From Tritrichomonas musculus (taxonomy: Eukaryota > Parabasalia > Tritrichomonadida > Tritrichomonadidae), in the NCBI GenBank assembly GCA_039105265.1, contig JAPFFF010000005.1, positions 4,511,501 to 4,575,500 on the forward strand: DNA of 64,000 nt, read 5' to 3'. A program made the translations under genes and the position numbers. Numbering within the stretch: the first letter of the stretch is position 1; each line of letters starts with the position of its first letter. The notes beneath the pieces are model-generated. The model did no database searches. It had not been told where the DNA came from and saw only the letters and a program-made list of their open reading frames with translations. This document shows, one piece after another, positions 1 through 9,882 of this stretch.

Positions 1-487
1 TGATAATTCCATAATCGTTAACGTCACGATCTGATATAAATTCGTGAAGTAAAAGACCATCTGTCATGTACTTTAGCCGTGTTTGATTTGTTAACTTAGC
101 ATCAAATCGAACACAGTAACCAACAACTGATCCTAATTCAACATCCATTTCTTGTGCAACACGTGTAGCAACATTGATAGCTGCAACTTGTCGAGGTTGT
201 GTACAAATAACTTTTTTATCTGAAGGAATGATATCTGCTTCGAGTAAAAACTGTGGTATCTGAGTTGTTTTGCCTGATCCTGTGCTTCCTTCGATGATTG
301 TCACTTTATTATTACGGACGCATTCGATAATTCTATCTTTGTATTCAAAAACTGGAAGCAATTTTCTTTGTTTTAAAATTTTAAAATATTCACGTGAATA
401 AGGGCAATTGGTATATGGATTTGTGACAATTTCGTCTTCATCGTTGCTTTCTTCAGCGTAATTGGACTCTGAAGGACTTCTCTTCAT
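1..487 (-). CDS. DEAH-box RNA helicase, Prp43/DHX15-like (partial, N-terminus only)
   Basis: The minus strand opens with an ATG at 487 and stays open to the window edge for 162 codons; most of the protein lies outside. An acidic leader of about 20 residues is followed by the block PYSREYFKILKQRKLLPV, then Walker A GSTGSGKTT (residues 67-75), motif Ia TQPRQVAA (96-103) and RLKYMTDGLLL (137-147). The edge falls just before the expected DEAH box. This order and wording match the Prp43/DHX15 branch of spliceosome-disassembly and ribosome-biogenesis helicases; Prp2, Prp16 or Prp22 relatives are less likely because the leader is so short. It is a nuclear, ATP-dependent RNA-remodelling enzyme by family knowledge. 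An initiator-like TCATTG lies a few bases before the ATG, which supports this start. Confidence 0.9.
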   Translation of the reverse strand, partial: MKRSPSESNYAEESNDEDEIVTNPYTNCPYSREYFKILKQRKLLPVFEYKDRIIECVRNNKVTIIEGSTGSGKTTQIPQFLLEADIIPSDKKVICTQPRQVAAINVATRVAQEMDVELGSVVGYCVRFDAKLTNQTRLKYMTDGLLLHEFISDRDVNDYGII

Positions 488-489
488 AT

Positions 490-495
490 CAATGA
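490..495 (-). promoter_or_regulatory. Trichomonad initiator (Inr) of the DEAH helicase gene
   Basis: On the minus strand the sequence TCATTG ends two bases before the ATG. It fits the parabasalid Inr pattern TCA(+1)-pyrimidine-A/T loosely and would give a leader of only a few bases, as is normal in trichomonads. Recognised by pattern only. Confidence 0.45.
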
Positions 496-556
496 ATTTT
501 CAATTAAAGATTTTCAATTGAATTTTTGAATTGATGATTTTGGTCGCCTGTTAGAA

Positions 557-1453
557 ATGATTTATGAATTATTTCTCGTTATCACAATAGCCATTATTTT
601 TTTCATTTCTCTTAAAGTTATTATTTCTATCCTTCCTTTTTTCTTTAAAGAGCAAAATTTGCAATCTAAATACGGAAATGGGTATGCTGTTATTACAGGG
701 GGAACCGATGGAATAGGATTAAAAATCGCTAAAAGATTGATTTCTCAAGGTTTAAATGTTTATATAATTGGGCTCAAAACAGATTTGATTACACAAAATG
801 ATTTGCCAGAAGGTTCATTTCTCGTTGAAAATGATTTAGCTGACCCTCAATTTGTTCAAAAAGTTTGTGAATGGATTTCTCAGAATCATCCAACTTTGCT
901 TGTTCATGGTGCTGGATTATGCATTCCTCAATCGTTTTCTTCGATTGAGCACCCCTCCAAATATATTGATGCATACATTTCCTCGCTTGTTGAGATGACA
1001 TCTTCTTTTATCAAAGCCAGAAATAAAAACGGTGGAATCGTTTTCTTTTCTTCTCAAGTTGCATTTTTTTCATCTCCATTTGCTACTTTATATGCAGCCA
1101 CAAAGAGTTTCACTGGGCAATTTGCTGATTCATTATCTTCTGAATACCCAAATCTTGATATTTTGTGTCTCTTTCCTGGAGCTGTTAACAACACATCATT
1201 TTTTAGGCACTTTCCAAAGCACTGGTACTTCAATTTTATCAGGTTAATTGGGCAGAGTCCAGATACGATCGCCTCTCTTGTGTTTCGTTCTATTGGCAGG
1301 ATTCGTCTTGTAGATTCTGGCATTCTTTCATATGGAACTCGAATTGCAACGTCATTTATAGATCAAAACATAATTAATTATTCGGGGCAAATTGTAGTAT
1401 CTTCATTGAGGAATCAAATGGAGGGAGGAATAAAACATAATTTACCTTTGTAA
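557..1453 (+). CDS. Short-chain dehydrogenase, 3-ketoacyl-CoA reductase (KAR/HSD17B12)-like, membrane-anchored
   Basis: This 298-residue NAD(P)H-dependent oxidoreductase has an N-terminal hydrophobic segment (about residues 3-30) that should anchor it in the ER membrane. The Rossmann dinucleotide motif TGGTDGIG is at 47-54. The NNAG-type motif is altered to VHGAG (116-120). The catalytic set is Ser165/166 with Y179-x-x-x-K183 in the context LYAATKSF, which is the typical KAR/HSD17B12 wording, and a PGxV-type motif follows. The length matches the family (about 310). The likely role is the first reduction in fatty-acid elongation, or a related sterol or sphingoid ketone reduction; the exact substrate cannot be read from sequence. 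It stands alone between two unrelated genes. The stop codon is within TAAA, the usual trichomonad poly(A) context. Confidence 0.85.
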   Translation: MIYELFLVITIAIIFFISLKVIISILPFFFKEQNLQSKYGNGYAVITGGTDGIGLKIAKRLISQGLNVYIIGLKTDLITQNDLPEGSFLVENDLADPQFVQKVCEWISQNHPTLLVHGAGLCIPQSFSSIEHPSKYIDAYISSLVEMTSSFIKARNKNGGIVFFSSQVAFFSSPFATLYAATKSFTGQFADSLSSEYPNLDILCLFPGAVNNTSFFRHFPKHWYFNFIRLIGQSPDTIASLVFRSIGRIRLVDSGILSYGTRIATSFIDQNIINYSGQIVVSSLRNQMEGGIKHNLPL

Positions 1454-1903
1454 ATATTTTCTAGAATGTAAACGATGTTTCTTGATTTTCAAGCATTTAT
1501 CTGTGTGAGTTTTATATTTTCTCTTCGTTAATTTATCGCATCTTTTGATTCTTTTAGCAATTATTTTTTAATAAGCAAATTTGTTATCTTTTTCTATCAA
1601 AAGCATTAATTATCAAGAATTCCTTTAATAATAATAATAAAAAAAACAGATTTTATTTATAAAAGTTAATTGGGTTTTCATGTAATTCTTTCATTTGAAT
1701 ACCATATTTTTTATTTTTATAAAGTATTGCTGTTTTTTGATGTTAAAATAAATATTGTAGCAGCAGACTTATGCATGAAATAATGATTATTTTTTTCATC
1801 AGTACAAAGATATCATCAATTATAAAAGTATTATTTGAGACCAAATATTCAATCAAATTCCAATAGATAAAAAATTTATTGAAATTTGCTTCTATCGTTT
1901 ATA
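1454..1903. other. Intergenic AT-rich spacer
   Basis: About 450 bases of AT-rich sequence with homopolymer runs. I see no coding signal, RNA gene or repeat. It presumably holds the 3' end of the SDR transcript and the promoter of the next gene. Confidence 0.6.
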
Positions 1904-2860
1904 ATGACTTCTTTCCAGACTCTCCTATGCAAAATCCCAAAAAATATTGATACAAAACAAATTTTTGTCGAGCTTTCTTTTGTTTCAGATTTTTTAAATC
2001 GATATAGAAAGTATCTTAACTACACATATGAATTTATTTGTAGTATTGAAAAATCTTATAGATCAGCGGCAATGTCACTTGAATCTATGTCTGAAAAGTG
2101 CGCAGCTATAACGCATGATCTTCCTGAATCTAATATTTTCAATTCATTTGCAAATTCGCACAGAAACAGAGCTAAAGATCTTTTGTTAAGAGCTAATAAA
2201 CTTTATGAGTTGCATAAAGTCCAATTTAAAAGGTTACTTGATAATTTTGAGTCAAGAAAAAAGACTTTCGAAAATAAATTAAGCAATCTCAAGCAACTTG
2301 TTCAACCAGCTCTTAACGATATTTACAAATCTTTGAATGGATATGATAAATATTTTACCAAACTCCAGCAGTCTGTGACCCCACAACAAACTCCTTCAAA
2401 TCAACAGCAATTTCAAAAGGCCCTGAACAAGCTTGATGAAAAACTTTCAAGAACGCAAACAAATTATAACTATTTTCATACCAAATTTGCTGAATATTGT
2501 TCAGAAAGAGATATTATTTTTGGTGAAATTGATAAAATTATAGCTGAAACTTCAGAAGAACTAGAAAAAATTATTCAGCAAGCAGTAGTTATAGATAAAG
2601 GTTTCATTGATCCGGTTGATTTCAATCAACCAAAGGTCGAGGTTGATATTTCGTCATGCTGGGTAGAAGTGAAAGATGAAACCCCTAAAAATGATAAGTT
2701 TGCTGTCACTCTTCTTTCTAATACATTTTGCGGAAATACTAAATTAAATGTTAATGATACCTTCATTGTTGTTGAAGCAAAAGGGGATTATTGGGTTATT
2801 GAAGATTATAACCATAACAAATATGAAGTCCCCTCTGATAATTTAAAAGTTAAGTTGTAA
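1904..2860 (+). CDS. Coiled-coil (BAR-like) protein with C-terminal SH3 domain
   Basis: The protein has 318 residues from the first in-frame ATG; the frame stays open a few codons upstream but without an ATG. Residues 1 to about 240 are long charged helices with a Gln-rich loop (QQTPSNQQQFQ) near 165-175, resembling a BAR/F-BAR-type dimerisation and membrane-curvature region. The last 60 residues read as an SH3 domain: DKFAVTLLSNTF at its first strand, a WVIED-type conserved Trp, and a closing VPSDNLKVKL like the usual VPSNYVE end. Amphiphysin/endophilin-like architecture suggests a cytosolic endocytosis or actin adaptor. The SH3 call is good; the BAR call is inferred from length and helix content only. 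Confidence 0.7.
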   Translation: MTSFQTLLCKIPKNIDTKQIFVELSFVSDFLNRYRKYLNYTYEFICSIEKSYRSAAMSLESMSEKCAAITHDLPESNIFNSFANSHRNRAKDLLLRANKLYELHKVQFKRLLDNFESRKKTFENKLSNLKQLVQPALNDIYKSLNGYDKYFTKLQQSVTPQQTPSNQQQFQKALNKLDEKLSRTQTNYNYFHTKFAEYCSERDIIFGEIDKIIAETSEELEKIIQQAVVIDKGFIDPVDFNQPKVEVDISSCWVEVKDETPKNDKFAVTLLSNTFCGNTKLNVNDTFIVVEAKGDYWVIEDYNHNKYEVPSDNLKVKL

Positions 2861-3117
2861 TAATTAAATAATATGTCCATTTTTGTGTACAGATATATTT
2901 TATTTGAATTTTGTTTTAAATAAATTTTTTTAAGATGCCTTGATTTAATTGATTAATACAGTAGTATTAAAGAGAGCATAAATGCTCGTAATGCAGATAA
3001 TTCGCTAAATTAAAATAAAATAATAAAATAAAGTAAATTATATATATATGCATTTATGATATCAATTATAATTTGCAAATTCCGTGTCGAGAGTCGCTAA
3101 GCTTTTAATTAATTTAT

Positions 3118-4536
3118 TTAATGGGTTTTTTCTTTTTCTTCTTTGATTAATTTCATTGTTTTCTCTACAGCCTCTTCAATGGTTGGAACTTTGTCTGTTC
3201 CAAATTTGTCAATCATCCTCTTTGGAATAACCAAAGCTGCACTGTTACCTGATGATCTGGATTGTTCTTGAGAAACTTCAACTTCGTTAATTGTAATTGA
3301 AGGATCAACAATCTTCTTATAAGCATTTAGCAAGTTTCCATTTGTATATGTGCCTCTGCAAACCCAGTTTACGTGGCCAACTTCTCTATCATTGATCATG
3401 TCAAGCGCAAGAGGAACTAAAGAATCAAGAGCGGTCATTGATGTTTTGATACAGTTAATTTTAGGGAATTTAAGAAGTTTGCCAATGAGTGAAGAAGATG
3501 TAACTTTGTGGTCAAATGGGAATAAAGCTCGAAGATTAAGAACGCGTGAAATTGCGTTTGTTTCATTGAGAAGATCTTCGAGATAAATTCGCATTTTGTA
3601 GTAAAAATTGCATCCATGATTTGGAGCATCATTTTCTGTAAATCCGCGATCACTATTTAATGAATGGCTTTCATCATAATGATAAAAGCCACTGGTACCG
3701 ATAAGTGTCAAGTGAAGGCCAAGTTCACCGCAAATTTTGGCGATTTGAAGTTGGCAAGTAACGTTTGCGTCGATTGTCTCTAAACGATGATCTTCACACC
3801 ACTTTGTGTTTGGCCTTGTTCCAACACCTGCAGCTATAATGACTCCTACTGTTGGTCTAAGTGAAATAAGTTCATTTCGAATTGAGCCATGCATATGAAG
3901 TCTTGATCTTAATTGATACCAGCTGCATCCTCTTTTTTCAATTTCACGAACAAAGGAAGATCCTATCATTCCATTGGCGCCCATTATAGCGTACATTGGT
4001 CTCTTTGGCAAAAGGCTTTGGTCTTGGGTTGGACTTGCTTTTTTAAGTGTCAAAATTGAGAAAGGAGGTAATTCAGAAGAAGGCCATTCAATCCCTAATC
4101 TTGGATCATTGATTTCATAGTGTTCTTCGATAACATGGCTTTCCATCCTAACAACATCATAAATTGTTGTATCATCAAGCGTTAAGAATGCGTGAATTGC
4201 AAATGCTGGAATTCTGACAACAGTTCCTGGTTCAATGGCAACAAAATCTTTTCTTTCTAAATGATCGCGATCAATGATAACAACGAAAAGTTTTCCACGA
4301 ATTAGATAAACTAACTCTTCGCCACTGTGTGAAACTGGGCCATAAACAGCATGGCGCGGTGGATAGATTCCAATAAGGTTTGAAACCGAACAAGTGGAAG
4401 ATAGCTTAAGGATGTGAAAAGATTCGTACAATGAACCACGGATGTCACTGTAAACAGGTGATTTTATAAGCTGAGCACCAGGAACTTTTAAGTTTTCAAC
4501 TTGAAATTGGTTTACAGAACTACGAGATAGAGACAT
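3118..4536 (-). CDS. Bifunctional nucleotide-sugar 3,5-epimerase / 4-reductase (RmlC-RmlD fusion, NRS/ER-like)
   Basis: A 472-residue fusion. Residues 20-160 are a RmlC-type cupin: SDIRGSLYESF (30-40), a GEELVYLIRGKL strand pair, and the family end DPRLGIEWP (144-152). Residues 180-470 are a Rossmann reductase starting IMGANGMIGS (184-193). Its active-site region FTENDAPNHGCNFYYKMR aligns by eye with the FYSKTK block of plant NRS/ER (UER1), and TALDSLVPLALDM matches that family's TVLDELLPISIEM segment. By family knowledge such enzymes convert a 4-keto-6-deoxyhexose nucleotide to L-rhamnose or a similar sugar. Which nucleotide (UDP or dTDP) is not visible. It probably acts in the cytosol to feed surface glycoconjugates. 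The domain order, epimerase first, differs from plant RHM enzymes. Confidence 0.85.
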   Translation of the reverse strand: MSLSRSSVNQFQVENLKVPGAQLIKSPVYSDIRGSLYESFHILKLSSTCSVSNLIGIYPPRHAVYGPVSHSGEELVYLIRGKLFVVIIDRDHLERKDFVAIEPGTVVRIPAFAIHAFLTLDDTTIYDVVRMESHVIEEHYEINDPRLGIEWPSSELPPFSILTLKKASPTQDQSLLPKRPMYAIMGANGMIGSSFVREIEKRGCSWYQLRSRLHMHGSIRNELISLRPTVGVIIAAGVGTRPNTKWCEDHRLETIDANVTCQLQIAKICGELGLHLTLIGTSGFYHYDESHSLNSDRGFTENDAPNHGCNFYYKMRIYLEDLLNETNAISRVLNLRALFPFDHKVTSSSLIGKLLKFPKINCIKTSMTALDSLVPLALDMINDREVGHVNWVCRGTYTNGNLLNAYKKIVDPSITINEVEVSQEQSRSSGNSAALVIPKRMIDKFGTDKVPTIEEAVEKTMKLIKEEKEKTH

Positions 4537-4883
4537 TCCAATTCTTTTTCTTTTGAAATTTTGAAAAGAAGTAAAAAGTTAACATTTTTTAGTAAAAATG
4601 CAATAAAATATTAAATTCAAGTTATAAAATAAATTTATTATTAAATTTTCTTTAATATTAATGATGGTCCATTCAAGAAAAAAAATTATGAGATTATTTG
4701 ATCATATTTTTTGAAAAAGTTTTATACAAAATTGTATGAAAAAAGTTGAAAAAGTTTTATAAAAAAATTTTCTGCTAGAATTTTAAAAATTATATAATAA
4801 ATTTCAAAATTCATTGATAAAAACCTGATAATAGTAGTGATTTTTTTTATTCAAAAATTTTGAAAAAAATTTCAATTTGATTT
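4537..4883. other. AT-rich divergent intergenic region
   Basis: About 350 bases between two divergently transcribed genes, dominated by A and T runs. It must contain both promoters, but I cannot pick out convincing sites. Confidence 0.5.
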
Positions 4884-6213
4884 ATGTTTTGGGGAGGTTT
4901 TCAAAATAGAAATAGAATCGTAGAACATAACTTAGAGGAACGTAAAGAGATTTCTAAAACAGTTTCCTTGAACGATATAAAAAATCTTAATCGATTATTA
5001 GTTAAATATCGAAGCATCTTTGAAGAAGGTGCTAATTTATCACTTCCGTATTTTTTTATTTTCTAATATCAGAGATGAAAATATAGATAGTTTTTATCCT
5101 CGTCTAAAATTCACTACTTATCATCAATTATCAAATTTAAATTTCCCAAAAACAAATTTAACTGCAATGCATGTTGCTGCTTTTGCGGATTCATTAGAAA
5201 GTTTTATTATTTTAGAAAAATATGGTTTTAAAATTAATGTACTTAGTGCTGATAACTATCAACCATTTCATTATGCATGCGTTGGCGGTTCTCTTGAAGT
5301 TGCCTCTTATATTTTAACAAAAGAGAGTGAAAATATTTTAGCAAATTCCTCTGCATACGGTGTTTTTTTTTTTTTTTTTGGAATTCCAGTTTTGTATTTA
5401 GCAGTTTTATCTAATAATCCTAAAATTGTTACTCTTTTATTCAAACAAGGTTTAAAATATGTTTCAAGAGATTATTCTAAATATAATCCTTTTGATTTAA
5501 CAATTCAGTGTAAAAGTGTTGAAGTTATGAAAATTCTTCTTAAATATTCTACTTTTGAAATTTCAAGGACAGAAGATACTTGGATCATGAAAGCTATACG
5601 AATTAATCAACCTGAAACAATTCCAATATTGCTTGAAGTTGGAGATGATCCAGGAAAAATTATTAAAAGTGCTAATGGGGAATATGAATCAGCTTTATCA
5701 ATTTGCTGTAAGTCAAACATTAAAAATAAAGAAGAAATTGCTCGTTTGATTATCGAAAAATCAATGTCGCTTGATATTGATGAAAAAGTTCAAGCAGCTG
5801 GTGCAGTGCACTGGATTTGTGAATCAAAATCGCCGGCAATTTGTAAAGCTGTCCTTGAAAAAGGGATTAAAAATATTAATAGATTCGACCAAAAAGGTTT
5901 GCCAGGTCCATGCAGACTACTTGATGCGAAAGATGAAAAAGTTGTTATTGAAATTCTTTCAATTTTACTATCATATGGTTATGATTTAAATGGCATTTGT
6001 CCAACTGTTCCTACCGCAAAACCATTATTAGCTCATTTTTGTCGCGCCATTTTCCCTTCTGTATCAGTAATTGAGTGGTTAATTAAAAATGGTGCTGATC
6101 CTTACTTACAATTCCAAGACGATGATGGAACTGTAAAAACTACAATGAGCATTGCTAAAAATAAAAGGAAGCTCATACCTGTTTTTGCCAAATTTGTTCA
6201 GACTTCCAAGTGA
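4884..6213 (+). CDS. Ankyrin-repeat protein, two exons split by a 25-nt intron
   Basis: Read as exons 4884-5047 and 5073-6213, together 1305 bases (434 residues). Exon 1 ends in EGANLSLP and exon 2 resumes DENIDSFYPRLKF. Ankyrin repeats start near residue 90 (LTAMHVAAFADSLESFIIL, then YQPFHYACVGGSLEVASYIL) and run to the C-terminus (VIEWLIKNGADPYL). This fits the large trichomonad ankyrin family with a short N-terminal helical domain. A run of 17 T (5363-5379) encodes five Phe inside one repeat, an unusual and slippage-prone insertion. The partner proteins are unknown. If the 25 nt were not spliced, the gene would be frameshifted; the exact frame restoration favours splicing. Confidence 0.7.
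5048..5072 (+). other. Candidate 25-nt spliceosomal intron
   Basis: The segment starts GTATTT, has a T-rich core, then CTAAT and ends ATCAG. Removing exactly these 25 bases joins the two ankyrin reading frames in phase. Introns of about this size are known in Trichomonas vaginalis. The branch and 3' site are looser here than the canonical ACTAACACACAG, so this is an inference. Confidence 0.6.
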
Positions 6214-6543
6214 CAAAAAAGCTATTTTCATTATCTTTATTCTATATTATTCTTGTCTTGAAATATATAAAAAGATATTATTAAGAATTTGATAAATTAG
6301 ATCAATTAAACATATTTTTTGAGTATCGATCAATGCCTATTCATTAACATTTTTTATATGTGTTTCAGCTATTTGGTTAATCATATTTTGCTTTAAAAAA
6401 AAAAAACTGCATTCAACAAGCAAATAACTCCCTTTTTTATTATTATTTTCTTCATCATGAACAATCATAGATAGTTAAATATCGTATTATGTAGATTAAA
6501 AATACAAACAATTAGATTTCGCGAAAATAATATTAATAACAAT
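6214..6543. other. Convergent intergenic spacer
   Basis: About 330 AT-rich bases between the 3' ends of two convergent genes. I see no coding potential or repeat. Confidence 0.5.
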
Positions 6544-8004
6544 TTATTCTTGAAAAACATTACGAATTATGCATTCATTTACATGCTTTGCCTGGTAAAG
6601 TATATCATCTTTAATATCGGTATCACATAATATATCATTAATTGAATCAGGCAACCATTCTTGTTCCCTCAATTTTTGAATGATATCATTATTATCAGTT
6701 TGTCCTACTTCAAATAAAGTAATAATTGTATCGAGGCCAAGAGATAATATTCGAGGATCTTCAGTAAGACTTAAAATTTGTTGTAATAAATCTAAAAAGT
6801 TTTCATCAATAATTTTTTGAATTGCCTCTATATTATTTGAATTTATAATATCGCATAAAATTGCAGTACATTGAATGCTGATGAAAAATGAGCCTTCATG
6901 TGCATTTTTGAATAGATATGACAACATATTGGAATCAATTATTGGGTAAATAAGACTTTTATCAGCAAGCATTATACTTTCAATATCATATAATATGTTT
7001 TTGACTTCTCTTACATTGGATCCATTTTGGACAAGTATTGGACAAGCCAAATTCATTAGTTCGTTTGTCAACACCATCTTGGCTAATTCTGAGTTTCGTT
7101 GACAGCAAACACCAAGAAAATGATAGGCGGATTTTAATTCACCAAACGATGGGTTTTGACATAGTAATAAATTTATTAAATTTCCAAAAAATCCATTCTC
7201 TTTCAATTGATCCAGTGTTGCTGGAAAATTATAAATAAGATGACGAGCTGATTGAATTGAAAGTCGTGTTAATTGGTAAACTTTTGATGTGATAAATGTA
7301 TTTAACATTGGAAGAAACTTTTGAGTTGAATATAAAAACTCTTGATCTTTATTTTTCATGAGATTTTTAATGATCATTGCAATAAAAATAACATTTTCAG
7401 TAGATTTTTCATAAATATTGATAATTTGTTCATCAAAATGATTTAAAAGTAAAAATCTGGTAAGAGAATTTTCTTCTTCTGAATTATCAAATTTTAACAG
7501 ACCAGCGATCCCATCTAAAATTGGTGGTAAAAAAGGAGCACACTTTTCAATACCCATCCATTCTAAAAATAGATTAACAAAAGGTGATGACTTGATGAGT
7601 TGGCTTCCTTTAAGATCATGACAATAATAATGTCCAATAATGTAAAGAGCCCTAAATATATCTTCGTCACGTTGATTTAAATTAACGATTTCAAATAGAT
7701 TTTCAAGAATATTAAAAGCAACAAATTTTTGGTAAGGAAAAAATTGTATTTCATCTAAAGTGGTTTCAATACTTTTTAATGATGAATTTAAAGCATGAGG
7801 ATTGAATTTTTCGTCTTTATTAGTATTTTGCGGATTTTTCATCCTTGTAACTTCATTCCGAAATTCAATTAAATGAATTGGTAATTGTCTAAGAATTAAA
7901 GAATCATTCGAATTATTACTTTCTTGATAGTATTCTTCCTGAATGTTATCTCTGTCAGCTTTTATTGATTGATAAGATGATGAAATTTCAAATGAATCTA
8001 TCAT
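6544..8004 (-). CDS. Armadillo-repeat-like helical protein
   Basis: This 486-residue protein has an acidic, Ser/Asn-rich N-terminus (1-60) followed by continuous pairs and triplets of amphipathic helices, such as LIYNFPATLDQLKENGFFGN and FLLQYxx-type Leu-rich segments, typical of ARM/HEAT solenoids. Segments like IQCTAILCDIINSNNIEAIQ resemble ARM units of importin-alpha-type or beta-catenin-like trichomonad proteins. No importin-beta-binding basic patch is evident at the N-terminus, so nuclear import is not claimed. It is probably a cytosolic protein-binding scaffold. The start is the only plausible ATG near the frame's 5' end. Confidence 0.6.
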   Translation of the reverse strand: MIDSFEISSSYQSIKADRDNIQEEYYQESNNSNDSLILRQLPIHLIEFRNEVTRMKNPQNTNKDEKFNPHALNSSLKSIETTLDEIQFFPYQKFVAFNILENLFEIVNLNQRDEDIFRALYIIGHYYCHDLKGSQLIKSSPFVNLFLEWMGIEKCAPFLPPILDGIAGLLKFDNSEEENSLTRFLLLNHFDEQIINIYEKSTENVIFIAMIIKNLMKNKDQEFLYSTQKFLPMLNTFITSKVYQLTRLSIQSARHLIYNFPATLDQLKENGFFGNLINLLLCQNPSFGELKSAYHFLGVCCQRNSELAKMVLTNELMNLACPILVQNGSNVREVKNILYDIESIMLADKSLIYPIIDSNMLSYLFKNAHEGSFFISIQCTAILCDIINSNNIEAIQKIIDENFLDLLQQILSLTEDPRILSLGLDTIITLFEVGQTDNNDIIQKLREQEWLPDSINDILCDTDIKDDILYQAKHVNECIIRNVFQE

Positions 8005-8260
8005 TCTAATTCATGAATTTCCTTTCAATTTTTATAAAACTTTTCTTGATGAATTTTCTGGAAATTATTTTATATTTTCCAGAATTTTCATTAAAAGATT
8101 AAAAAAAATGCATTTGGGAATTTTGCATTTATAAATTTAGGGTTTTGTTTGGATATTTATTCAGTTTTTTTCTGAAAATTTCAAATAAATAACTCATAAA
8201 ATGGCGATAATGTTTTGAGAGAAATTATTGACTGCAAATTCAAAAAATCTCTTGAATAAA

Positions 8261-9088
8261 ATGGCGACTATTCCTCCATGGTTGCAAAATAAAATTCCTT
8301 TTTTAAAATCGCAAGGGCGACTTAATTTTAGTGGTGAAAAGAATCTTGACTTGAGCATCCTTCAAGATCCAGAAATTGAAAAACAGCTGAACATGTTAAA
8401 AATATTAGACATCAGTGATACTGATGTTAGTTCCCTTGATGGTTTTCCCTGTTTTAAACATTTCAAACATTTTAACGCAGACAATACACAAATATCAAAT
8501 TTAAGAAACTTCAAATCTCTCCGTTCTTTAACATCAATTTCACTAAAGAACACTCCTGTTTCAAAAAATAAAAATTACAGATTATCGCTATATATTATAA
8601 TTCGTAACTTAAAGCAGATTGATGGACAAATCATTCCCGATGCAATTAAAGCCAAAGCTAAGCAATATCCTCCCATTGTTGAAGAATTAATAAATGCCGG
8701 ATGGATTGCTGAGTTTCCATGCCCTCAAATAGATACGCTTATCGAATTATGTAAACAATATGGAGTTGAGCCAAAACCAATTTATACGCAACCAATTGAT
8801 TATGATGCAATTAGTCAATGCGATTTTTATGAAGATGATTCAATTCAGAAAAAGTCTGCTTATACAGGTGATTTCGAATCAACACTTAAAAAGTTGAAGA
8901 GGAAGCATGAAGAGACCATTCGAAAAGGGCAAGCTCTTTTTGGAATTATTGATGAAATTGATGATGAATCTCTCCCTTCTGAAATCGCAAAAGTTCTAAA
9001 AGATCATGGAATAGAAACAAACGAAAAAAATGAAGAAGAAATTTTAAACAACGTTAAAGAACTTGCTTCACAAAGAAATAATGAATGA
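8261..9088 (+). CDS. Leucine-rich-repeat protein with helical acidic tail
   Basis: The start is the ATG at 8261, giving MATIPPWLQNK and 275 residues; the frame is open further 5' without an ATG. Residues 15-110 carry short LRRs (LKILDISDTDVSSLDGF, FNADNTQISNLRNFKSL, LTSISLKNTPVS). The LRR cap is NYRLSLYIIIRNLKQIDGQ (about 110-130), the style of SDS22/U2A'-type LRR proteins. The remaining half is charged helix with an acidic C-terminus. This is probably a nuclear or cytosolic protein-interaction module; no catalytic motif is visible. Confidence 0.65.
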   Translation: MATIPPWLQNKIPFLKSQGRLNFSGEKNLDLSILQDPEIEKQLNMLKILDISDTDVSSLDGFPCFKHFKHFNADNTQISNLRNFKSLRSLTSISLKNTPVSKNKNYRLSLYIIIRNLKQIDGQIIPDAIKAKAKQYPPIVEELINAGWIAEFPCPQIDTLIELCKQYGVEPKPIYTQPIDYDAISQCDFYEDDSIQKKSAYTGDFESTLKKLKRKHEETIRKGQALFGIIDEIDDESLPSEIAKVLKDHGIETNEKNEEEILNNVKELASQRNNE

Positions 9089-9187
9089 TTTTTCAAAAAG
9101 AAAAAACTTTCTGTAAACATTTTTCTTCATATTTTTGTTTGTTTGTTTTTGTTTTTTAGAGTGTAAAACAATCAATCAATGACCAAG

Positions 9188-9808
9188 ATGTTATAAACTG
9201 GAACCAAAAAGTCAGTACCACCAAACAAGTTATCAAAAAGTTTAATATATTTAAATTAATTTTTTTTTTAAAATCGTAGCAAATTAGGACAACTATCGCT
9301 TTTAGACTCCCAAGACCGATATCACCAAATGCATATCCGATGTATTATACCATGAATTGCAAGATTTTTCCAATTTGGTCATGCTTTTATAAAATCGCAT
9401 ATCTTTGAAATTACATTGTTACTTGATATTCTTACCTACCTTATTTAGTAATCCGACAGAAAAATTGGAAAGCTTTTCCTTACAAATAGTTCCAACTAAT
9501 ACTCTTATAGATACAATACTATATATAAGTAATTCTCCTCAAGATCTTTTTTTTATATATAACTTAAAAGTCAACACAAATGTACTAAATGGAATCTTAG
9601 GAAAGAAAAGTAATTACAGTGTTTATAATTAAGATAATTAAGATATATATTTTTTATTTTTATAAACTTTTTGAAGCGTCCAAAATTTCAGTACCAATTA
9701 TTTTCACTTTTTGAGGAAATTTTATTTTATTTTCTCTTCATTTCTTTTGAATTTTCACTTTTTTGAGAACTTTGGTGGTACTGAGTTTTTGGTTCCAGTT
9801 TACAACAT
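9188..9808. repeat. Foldback/MITE-like element 1
   Basis: The segment ATGTTATAAACTGGAACC and its continuation through CAGTACCACCAAA (about 9188-9222) recurs inverted near 9771-9808 with only a few mismatches. It bounds about 620 bases of AT-rich DNA with no credible gene. This is the shape of a non-autonomous DNA element, but I found no convincing target-site duplication, so the exact ends are uncertain. Confidence 0.5.
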
Positions 9809-9882
9809 AACTTATGTTTTTGAAATCTTTAGAATATAAATGTCTCGAAAAAAGATATTTTGTTTCTAAGTATTGAAAACAC

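Noticed and set aside
5363-5379. A second intron around the 17-T run of the ankyrin gene
   Set aside because: The reading frame is open through the run and no GT...AG pair removes it in phase while improving the ankyrin repeat.
9405-9632. 75-codon frame inside foldback element 1
   Set aside because: Low-complexity, no ATG context or motif; likely chance in AT-rich DNA.
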